Part shown: piece by piece, positions 1-12,060 of the stretch
Numbering within the stretch: position 1 is the first letter of the stretch
Layout of the letters: the number at the start of each line of letters is the position of its first letter
Source of the DNA: Pomacea canaliculata
Lineage: Eukaryota; Mollusca; Gastropoda; Architaenioglossa; Ampullariidae
Assembly (NCBI RefSeq): GCF_003073045.1
Contig: NC_037600.1
Location: 17,600,419-17,664,418 of the forward strand
Direction: 5' to 3'
DNA: 64,000 bases
Translations under genes and position numbers: made by a program
Notes under the pieces: generated by a model
Database searches by the model: none
Seen by the model: the letters and a program-made list of their open reading frames with translations, nothing else
Told to the model about the DNA's origin: nothing

Positions 1-396
1 TGTGTGAGTGTGTCTGTTTGAGTGTGTCTTCTGTGTGTGTTTGTAGTGTGTGTGAGTGTGTGTGTGAGTGTGTCTGTGTTTGTTGTGTGTGTCTGTGTTG
101 TGTTGTGTGTGTGTTTGTGTGTGCTTTTGTGTGCTTGTGTGTGTGTGAGTGTGTCTGTTTGTGTTTGTGTGTGTTTGTGTGTGCTTGTGTGTGCTTGTGT
201 GTGTGAGTGTGTCTGTGTTTTTTGTGAGTGTGTGTGAGTGTGTCTGTGTGTGTTTGTGTGTGTGTTTGTGTGTGTGAGTGTGTCTGTTTGAGTGTGTCTG
301 TGTGTGTTTGTGCGTGTGTTTGTGTGTGTGAGTGTGTCTGTGTGAGTGTGACTGCGTGTGATTGTGTATGTTTGTGTGTGTGTGTATGTGTGTGTT

Positions 397-456
<60 letters not shown>

Positions 457-473
457 GTGTGTGTGTGTGCACA
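1..473. repeat. GT-rich microsatellite
   Basis: Almost pure imperfect GT, with TGTGTGAG, TGTGTCTG and TGTGTTTG variants, ending in a pure (GT)n run at about 400-455. The long cysteine/valine reading frames here are a product of the repeat and are not genes. Confidence 0.95.
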
Positions 474-622
474 CTCGGCTTCATGACGGCTTCACTACAG
501 CTTCACCACGGCTTGACGAAGGCTTCACGAAGGCTTCACCACGGCTCCATCACGGTATCACTACGGCTTCACCGCAGCTTAAAGATGGCTTCACAAAGGC
601 TTCACACACACACACAAGTCAG
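474..622. repeat. Degenerate ~12-bp tandem repeat
   Basis: About a dozen imperfect copies of a unit like ACGGCTTCACCA follow each other directly after the GT tract (CGGCTTCATGA, CGGCTTCACTA, CAGCTTCACCA, AGGCTTCACGA and so on). The block ends in a short (CA)n run. No gene is seen from here to about 1580. Positions 1200-1390 hold loose repeats of a CTTGTGACTATTT-like phrase and nothing else recognisable. Confidence 0.85.
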
Positions 623-1582
623 ACGTGTTATATAAAGCCTCGGGAATAGGGTGAGGTGTGTAGATGGAGAAGCTCAGTCGGTGAGCGTGTGTATTGGATG
701 TGTGTGTGTTTGTATTGGATTGTGTGTGTGTGTGTGCGTTTTCGTTGGTGGAAGGAAGGAGGGGTGGGCTATGACCTTAAAGAACTTGGACAGTTCCAGT
801 CGGCCTTTCAGGAAATTGAGGTTGACGCATAAAAATGTTATAAATGGTATTGGGAGTTGATTTACACCTAACACTAACCTGTAGAAATGCAATGTTCGAC
901 CACGATCAATTAAACAAACACATCAAACAGGGTTGATAAGAGAAGGTTATCCCGAGTTGCGACATGTGTTGGACATTCTTATGGCATACTGTGAGATCTT
1001 TACTACATGTTTATGACGTGTAAGGGTTAATGTGTCTTTCTTAACAGACATGTAATGTTTTATACTGAAGGTAATATGGGAAGATAAACAAATAAAATCT
1101 TTCCCAGGAAGTTAAAACTTTGGAGCATATCGACATAGACAATGAATACATTGACATGCTGTTGATATTACATGAAAACGGAGAATCGGTGTAAGTGCAA
1201 ACATCGACTAGTTGTGACTATTTACAATGATTACTTGTGACTACTTACGTCGAATACTTGTGACGTTTTACGAAATGTGACAATTTACATTACCAAATTG
1301 TTACCATTTAGATAAAATAGTTGTGACTTATACTTGTGACTATTTCATCAAATACTTTTGACTATTTAATCAAATATTCAGTGGAGCTCTTTTGTTACTG
1401 TTGGTATTTCTCGTTATTTATTGAGAAAGCAATGGTTTACGTGTTACATTATACGCCCATGCAAAGAGTAAATAAAATTGATTTATTTACCGACGAAAGT
1501 TAATACAAGTAATGCATGTTTTGCTGTTTTGAATCAAATTTTCTTAATTTTGAAAAAATAAAAATGTGTAAGTCTGGCCTAC

Positions 1583-2480
1583 CTGAACACTACAGGTGAA
1601 GGCAGTAGCAGGGCAGCGTGTACACGGTGAACCGGTCACAGCAAGGACAAGTGCTGCACTGCATGATGGGAAGGCTGAGCAAATACGTGGTTGAGTTGCC
1701 GTCACCTGGATTTCGACCCTGTCAGGTTTAAAAATAGAAGCAAGATAGTCTGGGTATCCTTCATCTTTCTAGCACTTTAGTACCTGATAAACTGGTCGTC
1801 GTCCGGGTAAGGTGCCATCAAGATGCACACGTGTGACGGCGTGACCACCAACTCCCTGTTTGGACACATATACCTACCTTGGAGGACTTCGAAGCTGAGA
1901 TGAACAGAGAAAAAAAAACAACTTTCAAATGTGAAGGACTTGACTGTTCATGCCGCGAAGGACATGCTCAATACCGTGGATAGACATGTCTGTAGCTTTG
2001 TCTTCCGAGTGGTTCTTCCTTACAATAGTACCTGCCGACCAGCAGAACCGTTCGTAATCTGGCAGCAGTCTGCAACCGAGCAATAGTGGATATTTTGAAA
2101 GTAGTTTCATACCTTAACATTCGTTTAGGCATTTGATCAGCTGTTGAGAAAAAGTGTGGTCCAGTATGAGTTAAATTCTTTTCCACAGACGTCCCATACC
2201 CAGTATGTCCAAATAATTTTTGTCCTGGCCTCTGACCAGGCCTCGTGACGACTGTTCTGTGCACTGTGAGTGAGAGAGAGGCTAGTACGGGTGAGTGTTC
2301 TCGATATCATTTATTTTGATCTGTTTGTCAGCGGAGAAGATCAGGTCAGCCACTCATTCTGTAATTCATATTGTGTGTGTTTGTCTGTTTCTTTTGCCTT
2401 CTCTGTAAATTAAACTTTATCTCCTCTGTGAAATTAGTGCGGTAACAGATACCATTTGCAATGAAAGGTCTCCAACTATT
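1583..2480 (-). repeat. Segmental duplicate, left copy (5' exon and promoter region of an off-window paralogue)
   Basis: This block is clearly related to 9009-9660. Shared phrases include the CTGAACACTA(C/G)AGGTGAAGGCAGTAGCA start, the CATGCTCA block, TTGTCTTCCGAG/TTGTCCTCCGAG, the ACAATAGTACCTG stretch and the 3' part ending near the (A/C)AATTTGCA(A)GAAAAGGTCTC-like phrase. Read on the minus strand, the left border is a splice donor (TTCAG then GTAGGC at 1583/1582), matching the donor at 9009/9008. By inference it is the first non-coding exon plus promoter region of a second copy of the 4.4-9 kb gene, whose coding exons would lie left of this window. Confidence 0.6.
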
Positions 2481-3765
2481 ATATTAGGGCTGGTGAGAAA
2501 ATATAAAATAAGACAAAACTCTTTACATATTGTACTTGTGTCATAGGTATGAAGAGAAATGAGTTTGTGTAGTTGTGTCAAGTGCAATCATGAGCCTTCC
2601 CTAGAGATGTGAGCTGAGCACATAGACGTAATCTTACAACCTTATAAGGAGATTACAGTTTAACTTACATAATGTTATATATCAGATGATAGATGCTATA
2701 AAATTTAATCAGCACATGAATTTCTGCGCTATATGAGGAACTGTAAGGACTAGAAGGTAACAAGGTGTCAGGAGCGGCGAGTGTTTGCTTAGCCATCATT
2801 AAGCTCTACCTTCACTACCTGGCAACTTAGTTTCTTGGTAGATACATTGCCTGCCGTCGTTCTTTCTGCTTTTCTGTTGAAAGGGGGAGAGAGAGAGAGA
2901 TAGAGAGAGAAGCAAGGCCACTACATTGCAAATATAATTAACTGGCAACGGAAAAAAAAGTTTTAAAAAAAATGTTGAAAGCAAATCACACCACAGCAAT
3001 GTTTTGTAAATGTTCATATGCCTACAACATCAATCTTCCAGTTTTTTTTAATTACTTTAAGATCATGATTAAAAAGCATTGCCACCGATCTCGTTATCAG
3101 TGTTTCTCAGTCGTAACAGGAAGTATCGTAATGACTGGGTAAAATATTTTGAGGTGTAATAAACTCTCAGTGTGGAGGAAATAATACTCCAATAAAAAGT
3201 GCTAGACGTTGTGTTAATATTACAATATTATATATTATATAATTGATATGTGGTATATTATTTAATATGTAAAGCGTAGACTCCTAATCAAGAAAAGTGA
3301 AACATCGTATTTATTACGCAGACGAGAAATTTTAAGTTGCAATAATGTCTTAAATGTGCCGTGTGTTCAGTATCTATCACTTTTTTGTTTCGAGAACAGG
3401 ACCAGTCCAATTCCTCGGAATAACAATGTCAAATGATCTTACGTGGAATGAGAATACAAATGGTGATGAAAGAGCAGCAGCGGCTGATTTCCTGTTGCTT
3501 AATTACCGCAGTTCTAACATCAGTCTAGTGAGAAACGAGAAATGCACTCTTTACCGACAGATCCAGCTGGTATATTTATAAGGTGTGTGTGTGTGGATGT
3601 TTTTCTACATAAGATTATGTATTTGTCTGTTTCTCGTATGTTTATTGTCTTTCCTAGATGTGATCCTTTTTATATTATGCACCACACACCCCATGCACAG
3701 CGTGTAGGGTCATTCATCTCAGCCATAATTTAAAGTTGTTGTATGTATTTACTCCCTGCAGTTAT
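2481..3765. other. Intergenic, no gene seen
   Basis: AT-rich sequence with a short (GA)n run near 2885-2912 and short AT palindromes near 3220-3250. No long reading frame, splice-bounded exon or recognisable mobile element was found. The equivalent place in the right-hand duplicate (after 9660) holds different, GC-rich sequence. Confidence 0.6.
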
Positions 3766-3980
3766 TGTACAAACATCAAAGAGCTGCTGTTAGACAATAT
3801 TTGATTCAAATTAAAGCACAACTACACAACCCACATCAGCTGCCATTCTAGGTAGCTTTAAAAAGTTCAACACACAAGTCATTTACTTTCATTGTTTAAT
3901 GCTTGAGTTGTGCCTCCAGGTAGCTGTCTCAAGTCCTGACGATAGACCTCAAGAAAGCCTTCACTAGTCTTACATAAAAT
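3766..3980. repeat. Paired repeat block, left copy
   Basis: About 200 bp is highly similar to 11862-12060. The shared core runs from TTAGACAA(T/C)ATTTGAT through ACTACACAACCCACATCAGC, the TGCCTCCAGGTAGCTGTCTC phrase and CCTTCACTAGTCTTAC. The spacing between copies (about 8.1 kb) is close to that of the 1583/9009 pair (about 7.4 kb), so both pairs are best read as parts of one tandem duplication rather than dispersed elements. The left copy lies just 3' of the 4.4-kb gene. Sequence from 3981 to 4398 holds a short (ATC)n run and nothing else recognised. Confidence 0.7.
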
Positions 3981-4398
3981 CATCATCGTCATCATCATCT
4001 TGTACCCGGGATAAAGCTAGGGTCACAGCTCTGGCTATCTTGTACGTGTAATGTCTTTGTGAATGTGTGCTCTTATGCTGTGTGAATTCACAGAGAATAT
4101 AGATTGAAAAAAGATTGGGCCTATTCAGATGGTACTATTGTTGGAACAATGTTGGAAAGTGTATATATGCCATCATGGATTCAGCTTCCGCAGATATATG
4201 TCACATATGTTACAGGCTTGCATTTCCAATATCGGGGTAATATTTAGCCAGGAAGGTGAAAGAACAATACAACTAAAAGGTTTGTAAAAAAGAGTTGTTA
4301 AAACTAGGTCTTAACATATCTCAGGCATGTCTCAAATGATTGGTGTCACAGGGATTCACAGAAGGGAACTGTACATAATCAGCATAGTCAAGAGCAAA

Positions 4399-7300
4399 TT
4401 ACCAAAATACGTTTCTTGTGGATGCTAGAACTCCAATACTAAAGACAAATAACAATTTACATGAATGATTTTGAGAGTATCGACTATTTATATTGTTTGA
4501 AAAATATTTTACTTTGTTGCCTCTCTGAATATTAACATTGTTGTCAGGAACTACAAGGTATGACAGTTTAAAGTCAAACAGTGTAACAAGAATCACACCT
4601 AGAGCTGCCTGGTCAAATCTGTGACACACACTATAGCCTCGTTTGTTGTCAAAACATGCTAAGAGTTTTCTCCAGTCATCACCTGGATAAACACATCTCG
4701 GGGCAAATGCACAGGCGACCCAAGGATCCAGTACAGCTTTGCTCATCAGCGGCTCGTTCTTGACTACAAAGAAGTTTGCTTCCACCTCATAGAAGGGGGC
4801 GAGGAGACAGGCTTGAGTGTGAAAATACTGCAGCATCACTGGCATCACGTGTCTCGGCATCATGTAGATGTTGTGTTGAATGAAAAATCCGTCGGCCATG
4901 ACACGCTGGATGATGAGGCTGACATCACCGGACTTGAAGCGGACCGAAGCATCCATCCACATCAGCAGCTTGGAGTGCGGGCTGTGTGCCTGTGTGAGGT
5001 AGTGTAAGGGAGACAAACACAACCAGCAAATATTTGCCTAGTAAACGCTTCTAACCCTGGTTAAGAGTCAACACCAAAGTATTTCACACATGCTTTAATT
5101 TACAGACGATCGTAACACTTGTTTATATTCAGGTGCTGTTTTCTACTTCTTTAATAATAAAATTAAAAACAATCTAATTATTATAACTGAATGAAATGGC
5201 TATACACTTGCTGCAAGCAACTAAGATGAATATAACAACCATCTTAATGTTAACGACAACAGCAAGGGTAAGATTAATTAACTACATTGGAGGCAGCAGA
5301 CTTTGGTCTATGAAGATTGTGATTAGAGACAGATGCTGACCTTCACAAGTAAGGGCTTCCACTGGTACGTTTTGAGATTCTTGAAGACTTCAGGTAGCGA
5401 CTGGAATGGGAAACTCAGCACGTGACATCTGCAGTACTTAGTGAGCTGAAAAAATATGGAGATTGCATATTTAGACTTTAAGACTGACTATAAGTTAACA
5501 CCGACAGTTTGTTTGTTTTTTTTTTTTAAATTTCTTACCAGTGCCAGGCTGTTGTTGGTGAGTCCCAGGTCATAGTAGATAAAGTTATAAGTATAGTTTG
5601 TGTTGTTGGTGAGCCAAGGAAAGACCTTTTCATGCAGGTCCCTGATGACACCCTGACTCTCATCAAAATGGTCCTCTGAGGCCGCCGTGAGGAAGACGAG
5701 GTCGGCGGGCGGCACCCGGGCCCCCAAGGAGCGCAGCACCTCAAGATGGCGGGAGCTGACGTTGTACTGGGTGCTCACAAGACGCTGTAGTCTCGCCCTG
5801 GGCGGCAGGAAGGTCGTGTTACAAGCAGGATCCACACAGGGTCCCACATCTGAGTGTCAAACAAAATTAGGTAAAGATTTATATAATAGGTAGGAATATA
5901 TATTATCTTAGGCAGCTTAAGACGTTACCTCCCTTACTTTAATGACGATATTCGTTTACTGTCTGTGAAGTAAATATTAACAATTTAGAATATGGTCATG
6001 CATTATATCTTCTACATTTAATGTTGACTGAAAATGTATTCTCGTGATTTTCACAATTGACTGTCTTTGTACTTATACTCTTTGTCACTAAAGCCCATCT
6101 GTCAGTATTGAAACAATAAAACTTTCAGGCAATCGTAAGTCAGTTAAGAAATGCGACACTAAGAAGAATTTGAACTTTGTATTATAAATTTTCTAATGCC
6201 GTCATCTGTTGCACTTAAACAATCAGTGTTAAACGACATTGTAAGAGTGTGACTAAAAAAAGGCGGTAATACATTAGAAAGTAGACGATGGGTCTGTCGC
6301 GAGAAATGGCGTGAATGGACATTTACATATTCTGAGTTTTTTAAATTCTGGAAAATATACATTGTTGTATAAAATGTAAATTATTTCAAAATACTTTACC
6401 TTTATTTTTACAGGTTTTGCTTACAAAATGGCCTTTGGTAACTTTGAAAACTGAAGAAATAGATGTTATTAGACATTATTAAATATCCATGATTGTGTTA
6501 ATCACAAAGATTATCTTCTGATTTGTATGTTTGAATGTTGTGTCCATCTGGGACTTGGTATATATGCATGTTATTTCCCTGTGTGGTATTATATCTCCAT
6601 GTTCGTGTCAGTGTGTGAGATGGTATGTCTGTATGTGTACAGCAAAGGATAATGAATTGTGTATATCTTGTGACTGTATTTTTGTGATGTCCAACCATGC
6701 ATGTGAATACATAATTTAATCATCCATACACTCTAGTGAGACTAAAGGTCATGGTAGACATGTGTGGAGGAGTAAATCAGAATAAAATAGTAGTAGTAGA
6801 AGACAAAACGATTACATCACAAACAACTATGTATGTACACTGAGTACATCAAAAACAACTTCATGTGTACACCGAATATAACTTTACATGTACATTTTGT
6901 ACATCACACATTTACATGTACAGTATATACATCACATAAAGTTTTGTGAATCTGATATTCAAAATAATGCATTCATATTGATGATGATGATGACGACGAC
7001 GGTGATATTAATAATAATGAGATTGATGATCACTATGATGAAAGCATCTTTTTCGACAAATTTACCTTTCCGTCTTTGAAGATACTGTGTGATTATTTCA
7101 TTATCGTAATTCTCACTGCCATTGTTTTCTGTAACATTTAAAATTTATTTACAACATTTATATCGTAAATACTATTTTCACTATCTGTGAACCTTTAACA
7201 AAATAATTTATTTCGGTAGTTTTTAAGTACACTTAGACTACATTATGTACATAAAAATTTCACATGCACATTGTGTACAACACAAAATGTTTTACATGTT

Positions 7301-7867
7301 TATGAATCTCAGATTCAAACTAACACATTATGATGTTGACGATGAGGATGATCATGATGATGAAAGCGGTTGTATGAACAAAGTTACCTTCCCACCTTTG
7401 AAGATACTGGCTGATTACTTCATTGTTGTATTTTGCACTGCCATCGTTTTCTGGAATATGTAACATTTATTTACAAAACACTTTAAATTATAATTTTGGT
7501 GTAGACGATCTGCAGACCATTTCATCATCCAAACACAAGTTGTTTTTGTAGTTTGTAATCTCCTGGATCCCTCAAATAATGCTAAATTCCATGGATTAAA
7601 GCTGATCAAAGGCATTTGTGTGAACTGCTTAAGCGAGCACGGATTACAAGGGATTTATTTATTTGAGACAGTAATCTTAAGGTGAACAAGTTCTTGTGAC
7701 TTCCCTAAGCCTTAAAGGTGACAACTGGTGAAGTACTCACCTGTACATTCTGGTGCTAGAGCAGACCACAAACACAGGTAACCTGTGGCATCAGTGTAGG
7801 TCACAAGGACTACACAGGTAGTCACAAGAAATATTGATAGCAAAAACAACTTAATTTTTCTCCCCAT
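4399..7867 (-). CDS. Type II membrane, DUF1647-like (glycosyltransferase-like) protein, six coding exons
   Basis: Six minus-strand exons join in frame to 419 codons plus a stop: 7867-7741, 7450-7388, 7128-7066, 5849-5539, 5445-5341 and 4989-4399. Every border is AG/GT. Exon 1 begins with MGRKIK and a hydrophobic stretch (residues about 7-24), a signal anchor typical of Golgi type II enzymes. Later exons carry VDPACNTTFLPP, ADLVFLTAASEDHFDESQG, FIYYDLGLTNNS, a KYCRC...YQWKPLLVK stretch, LLMWMDASVRF and CHRFDQAALGVIL. This order (YYDLGL, then W-K-P-L, then W-M-D-S/A-S-V-R-F, then H-R-x-D-Q-A/S-A-L) is what I recall of the DUF1647 family, which resembles glycosyltransferases but whose reaction is unknown. 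N-glycosylation sequons are frequent. Stops in every other frame, and the loss of frame if any listed exon is moved, support the model. A non-coding first exon probably ends at 9009. Family name is from memory; the exon model is seen. Confidence 0.8.
7066..7128 (-). repeat. Cassette exon 3, duplicate of exon 2
   Basis: 63 nt, phase 1 at both ends, encoding NNGSENYDNEIITQYLQRRK between a CAG acceptor and a GTAAAT donor. About 12 of 63 positions differ from exon 2 at 7388-7450. Flanking intron sequence with TTTACATGTACAT phrases and a GATGATGATG run is also shared, so a segment of roughly 330 bp was duplicated in tandem. Because phase and length are equal, either exon can be skipped without losing frame. 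Confidence 0.75.
7388..7450 (-). repeat. Cassette exon 2, duplicate of exon 3
   Basis: 63 nt, phase 1-1, encoding NDGSAKYNNEVISQYLQRWE, with a TTCCAG acceptor and a GTAACT donor. It is homologous to exon 3 at 7066-7128 (compare the NGSENY...QYLQRR core). It lies in the stem region between the membrane anchor and the catalytic-like part of the protein. Confidence 0.75.
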
Positions 7868-8072
7868 CCCAGTTGTCTGAAACAAAGAAATATTCATTAT
7901 GGATCAGAAATTATCAAAATATACCCAGGAGATATTACAACAGTATTAAATCCCAAAATGCTTACTTGTTCTCTTAAATAATAATTATAGATATTTACAA
8001 TAATTTTTTAGACTCTTTAATGGATTTTTCAAAATGTTTGGTTGCCAATATTTAAAAAAAAAACTACAAGCT

Positions 8073-8345
8073 TTAACAAACGGCAAACATGAGTGAAGTG
8101 TATGAGCAAAGAGGAGAACTTAAGTAGTTAGTGGAAAAGTTGTCTGGCTTAGGAAAGATATTGAGGCCTAACTTGAACACATCGAACGTGGACACTGTTC
8201 CAAGAAAAGATGGCAGAAAATTCCAAAGAGCGAGGTTAAAGAAAGAAAAAAGGTCGTCTGCCGAGTTTCTCTTGTCTGATGCGAGGCACAGAGAGGAGGA
8301 CATCCATAGCAGACCAGGAGACTGACTTGTAGGGTGGTTGGGCAT
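8073..8345 (-). mobile_element. LINE reverse-transcriptase C-terminal fragment
   Basis: In intron 1 of the DUF1647-like gene, a minus-strand frame reads FSFFNLALWNFLPSFLGTV, then STFDVFKLGLNIFPK. This matches the pattern R-x-W-N-x-L-P...S-x-x-x-F-K-x-x-L-x-x-x-L-F that closes ORF2 of many non-LTR retrotransposons (CR1/jockey-like). Only the tail is present and no 3' end could be placed, so it is a dead fragment. The family assignment is inferred from motif shape. Confidence 0.5.
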
Positions 8346-8427
8346 CAGATGCCAATCAAAATTATTAGACCCGTGTGACTAGTTATAAAGTCGTGTTTGC
8401 GATCAGTCTTCTTTCTCCCTTCCATGC

Positions 8428-8433
8428 TCTCTC

Positions 8434-8465
<32 letters not shown>

Positions 8466-8466
8466 A
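8428..8466. repeat. (CT)n microsatellite
   Basis: CT-rich run with a few TTT interruptions, followed by a short CACACG tract, inside the 5' intron of the DUF1647-like gene. Confidence 0.9.
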
Positions 8467-9008
8467 CACGCACACACATTTTTCGCTCTACCTCACTAAA
8501 ATTCACTTACGAAATGTAGGCTCCTAACTTCAAGAATAAAAAGATTGTAGTTATAAAAAAAAAAAACTTCGATTATTGTTGTTTACTGTCGGAAACAGCA
8601 ACACCTGACTGACACATGCGTGTGTGTGTGTGCTGGTTGATGTGTGTGCGTGTGTATTGGTTGTGGATGCGGGTAGCACACCGGCGATTTACTTCCCTGA
8701 CAGGTGAGGCTGTCTTAGAGTGTCAAGCAAACTACAGAGCAACATGGAGTTAGATAGCTTGACATTCGGAGTCTAGGCTGGCTTGTGTATGTGTGATTAT
8801 TCATGAGAAGAAGAATGATTGGACTTAAAGACAAAAGTTAAACACAGATAAGGTGCTGCAGGTTTCTTAAAAAGTTGAAAGGTCTTATGCTCTTTAGTTA
8901 CTGATTACTGATTACATGTGTCTTCTACCTGTTTATCAACAAATGTTGAAACGATTATATGTTTAAGCTTAGCTATTTTTGTTTACTGATAATTAAAGTG
9001 TGACTTAC

Positions 9009-9660
9009 CTGAACACTAGAGGTGAAGGCAGTAGCAAGACTCGGGGTGTGTGCGGTGCGAGTGTTGTATCAGGTTACGTGATGTGAAAAGATGAGAAAAG
9101 AGCAAGGTGAAAGGAAACCGTGTTTTTCTCGGCCTTATGAAGGTCTGGAGTGGTCATTCAGTGCAGGACATGCTCACCATCGCTGAAGACAGGTCTGGTT
9201 AGTCTGGTTAGCTGCTTTGTCCTCCGAGGTGTTCCCCTTTACAACAGTACCTGTCGACCAACACAGCCGCCCTGCATCTGGTACCTGTCCGTTACCAGAC
9301 AATAGCTAACGTTTCAAATGTACATTTTCAGGCATGTGATTAGTTGTTTTAAAAGTGTCTTCCACAGGGGTCCAGCACCCAATCTTCTCCAATCATTCTT
9401 TGTACGTTGCCCAGACGAGCAGCGACTTGAGTGTTGTATGCCCTTGTGCGACAGGCCGGTACAGTGTGTGATACCATATCAATCAGTTTTATCTGTGAGT
9501 CAGCCGAGAAAATCGGGCCAGCCACTCGAGCTGTCATTTATTTTGTGTGTCTTTGTCTGTTTGGTTTGATTTTTGACGCACATTACAATTTCATCTTTTT
9601 TCTGTGATACTCGTGCGGTTGGGTGACATGCAATTTGCAAGAAAAGGTCTCAAAGTATCT
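9009..9660 (-). promoter_or_regulatory. Probable 5' non-coding exon and promoter region of the DUF1647-like gene (right duplicate)
   Basis: On the minus strand, TAGTGTTCAG followed by GTAAGT forms a strong donor at 9009/9008. The next acceptor downstream, TTTGTTTCAG at 7877, lies nine bases before the gene's ATG. The block is a diverged copy of 1583-2480, including the donor, so the first exon and its upstream sequence were duplicated together. I cannot fix the transcription start. No convincing TATA box was identified. Confidence 0.5.
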
Positions 9661-11861
9661 TAGTCTGATTTTTTTTTATTGTGTGTGTCGCGTGTCACGA
9701 TTTCGGCCCTTCTGTCAGCGCCTGGGGACGATCCTGTTCAGTAAGGCAGCTCACAGCAGACGACGGTTGGCGGCTATTTTTTGTACGGTGTGTAGGGGAA
9801 AGGTCAAGGCCTTCTCCCTCTGACCGTAGCCGTGTCTTACGTCACGCTCTTGTTACGACACGTGACGTCGGCTTGAGTGCTGTGTGCTGCCGGTGGGAGC
9901 TCTGGGGGTGCACTGGTCGGGCCCCTCCCTTCCCTGTCCAAGGTTTTGGCGTGAAAAGCGTTCACGCGCCTTGGCATGGGCTGGGTGTCGTGGGCGCTGA
10001 CGATTGGTCACAGCCCCTGGGCGACAGGAAGTGACCCCCAGAGAGCAGCGTCCCTCGTGGCAGTTCTGACCTGGGCTCGGTGGAGAGAGGAGCTTGTTGT
10101 GCCTGAAAGGACGGCGGGAGGCCAGGCCATTTGGGCAGTGTAGGCTGCGCCGTGTTACCCAGGTCGTTGAGTTTCCCTTGGAAAGTGTCCGCGGATTTCC
10201 ACGGGAGAGTTTCTGCCGTTCCCGTTGTGGAGGGCAGCTGACCGTCGGGTACCATCACAAGCCGATTTGGGTTAGTAGAGTATATTTTCTTTGAGTTCTA
10301 CACGTTTCCAGTCTATGGGGCCCTTAGTTGGGGATTGGAGTGTGAATGGGTTGATCTTTATATGTTATATCTTTATATGTTAATGACTATGTTCACGATT
10401 GTTTTTTTATTTTTTGTTTTTGGAGTGTAAGACTTGTGTCCGGTTAGAATGGCTTTTGTATTGGCCGGGTCGCAGCGCATGTGGCGCGCACCCGTGTTTT
10501 ATTAAATGGATTTGTATGCTTTAGGACCGGCGCTGTAACGGTCACATGCTTACACGTGTGCTAGAATATGTGCTTAGAAACTGTGCAGTTGTGGAAGAGC
10601 TGCCTGTTTATTGGAGGAACTGTTTTTTTTTTTCTCTACAGGCTTTTATCTGTTCTGCTTGTTCGCCATATTTTGCAACGTCTTCGTATGTCGCATCTTC
10701 ATCGTATTCGACAGACTCTATATGTTCTTCGTCGTCGACGTCTCATCCGCCATTGTGTCAACCAGCCACCCTGTACCCACGTCATCTCATCGGCGTGTGA
10801 ACACGTGATCTCGCTGCGCGGGTGTGCGGCCAGCCTTAAGTGGAGCAGCCAGGGCTAGGACCGGCGAGCAGGGGTTCACGTGGCCAGCGGCCTACCCACC
10901 TCTCGTACCTGGACGCGAGGAGGGAGGGGGGGGCCAGGTGGAGGAGAAGAAGACTGGTGTTTCCGCGGATTTCCCGAACACTTTGAGCAGACGCTTGACT
11001 GGGCTGTGTCACAGTGCTCTTTGTATTTTTTCTGCTGTATTTGTGTTTTATTGTAACCTCTTGGCGGGGAGGTAGTCCCCTGTTGTTTTTGTATTTATTT
11101 GACGGGTGCTCGTGGGGGTATTTTTTTTTGATCCGTTTTTTCTGTGTGTGTGTGTGGGTGTATGTGTATGCGTGTTTATACTTGTCAGTAAACAGCGTGC
11201 TTGTATCGTTTTTCCCGTCTTTGTCGTGGCTGTGCGCGTGCTTCTGGCGAGGCTGGGGGGTGGAACGCGACAGTGAGTTGGAAAATATAAAAGTAAGTAA
11301 GCCACACTTGTTTGTCAGCATGAGGTTATCACTAAGGGTGGGGCTTAGAAAAGGAAGTTTCTTCTTGTTGAAGTCACCTGGAGATAGGTGTTCCTACTCT
11401 TTTCTTCATATGCTTCTTCCTCTTCTTTTTCTTTATCTTCTTTATGTGCAAAGTATCGCCATTCTCTTCATTAGTCCACCCCTTCGCCATCGTCGTCCTG
11501 GCCGCCAACATCGTCAGCGCGTGGAGCGCTCAAACCTGTGCACGTGACCAACGGACTTCCAGTGCTGAGGACCAACAGACGGTCCCCTCCGTGAGGTGGA
11601 CGGACAGGAGGTGTAGGTTAGCGGGAACACCGTGCAGAACCACAGAGGAACACCACACAGAATAGTGCAAACACACTGAGTGCAAACTCTCCTTCTCAGT
11701 GCTGACACCCTTATCGCTCCCTCACAACTACTCTGAGTGTGCTTCGCTCTGCATTTTGTATCTTTCGTCTTTATCTTTTATTTGGGCCTGGAGTGTTTTT
11801 TTGTGGCTGTGTACATGTATATTTGTTTTTTTCCTTTAATAATAAAAATAATGTTTATTTT
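9661..11861. other. GC-rich block of unknown nature
   Basis: This stretch is markedly richer in G and C and in CpG than its surroundings, roughly 9680-11700. It has no partner in the left duplicate, where 2481-3765 is unrelated, so it was gained here or lost there. It contains a phrase TGTAACGGTCAC at about 10533 and a plus-strand TTTTTTTTTTCTCTACAG acceptor-like site at 10640. It also carries GT-rich sequence, then GTGGAACGCGACA near 11270. The last two ends could suggest a terminal repeat of an old LTR element, but no target-site duplication or coding part was found. A CpG-rich regulatory region or an unknown exon is equally possible. Several frames of 80-177 codons run through it without recognisable domains. 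Confidence 0.35.
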
Positions 11862-12060
11862 ACAAACATTTGTTAGACAACATTTGATACAAAATAAAAC
11901 ACAACTACACAACCCACATCAGCTGCCATTCTAGGTAGCTTTAAAAAGTACAACACACAAGTCATTTACTTTCATTGTTTAATACTTTAGTTGTGCCTCC
12001 AGGTAGCTGTCTCAAGTCCTGACTATAGACCTCAAGCAAGCCTTCACTAGTCTTACACAA
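11862..12060. repeat. Paired repeat block, right copy
   Basis: Highly similar to 3766-3980 (shared CTACACAACCCACATCAGCT, GTGCCTCCAGGTAGCTGTCT and CTTCACTAGTCTTACA phrases). It marks the right limit of the detectable segmental duplication. Confidence 0.7.

Noticed and set aside
18-649. Long Cys/Val-rich frames at the left edge
   Set aside because: They are translations of GT repeats and the 12-bp repeat; no start context, splice sites or domain.
10533-11272. Possible solo long terminal repeat
   Set aside because: Starts TGTAACGG and ends GCGACA, but no flanking target duplication, no partner copy and no internal coding part were found; too weak to list as an element.
10836-11321. 161-codon minus-strand frame in the GC-rich block
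   Set aside because: Low-complexity threonine/histidine stretch from a GT run, no domain, no supporting splice signals.
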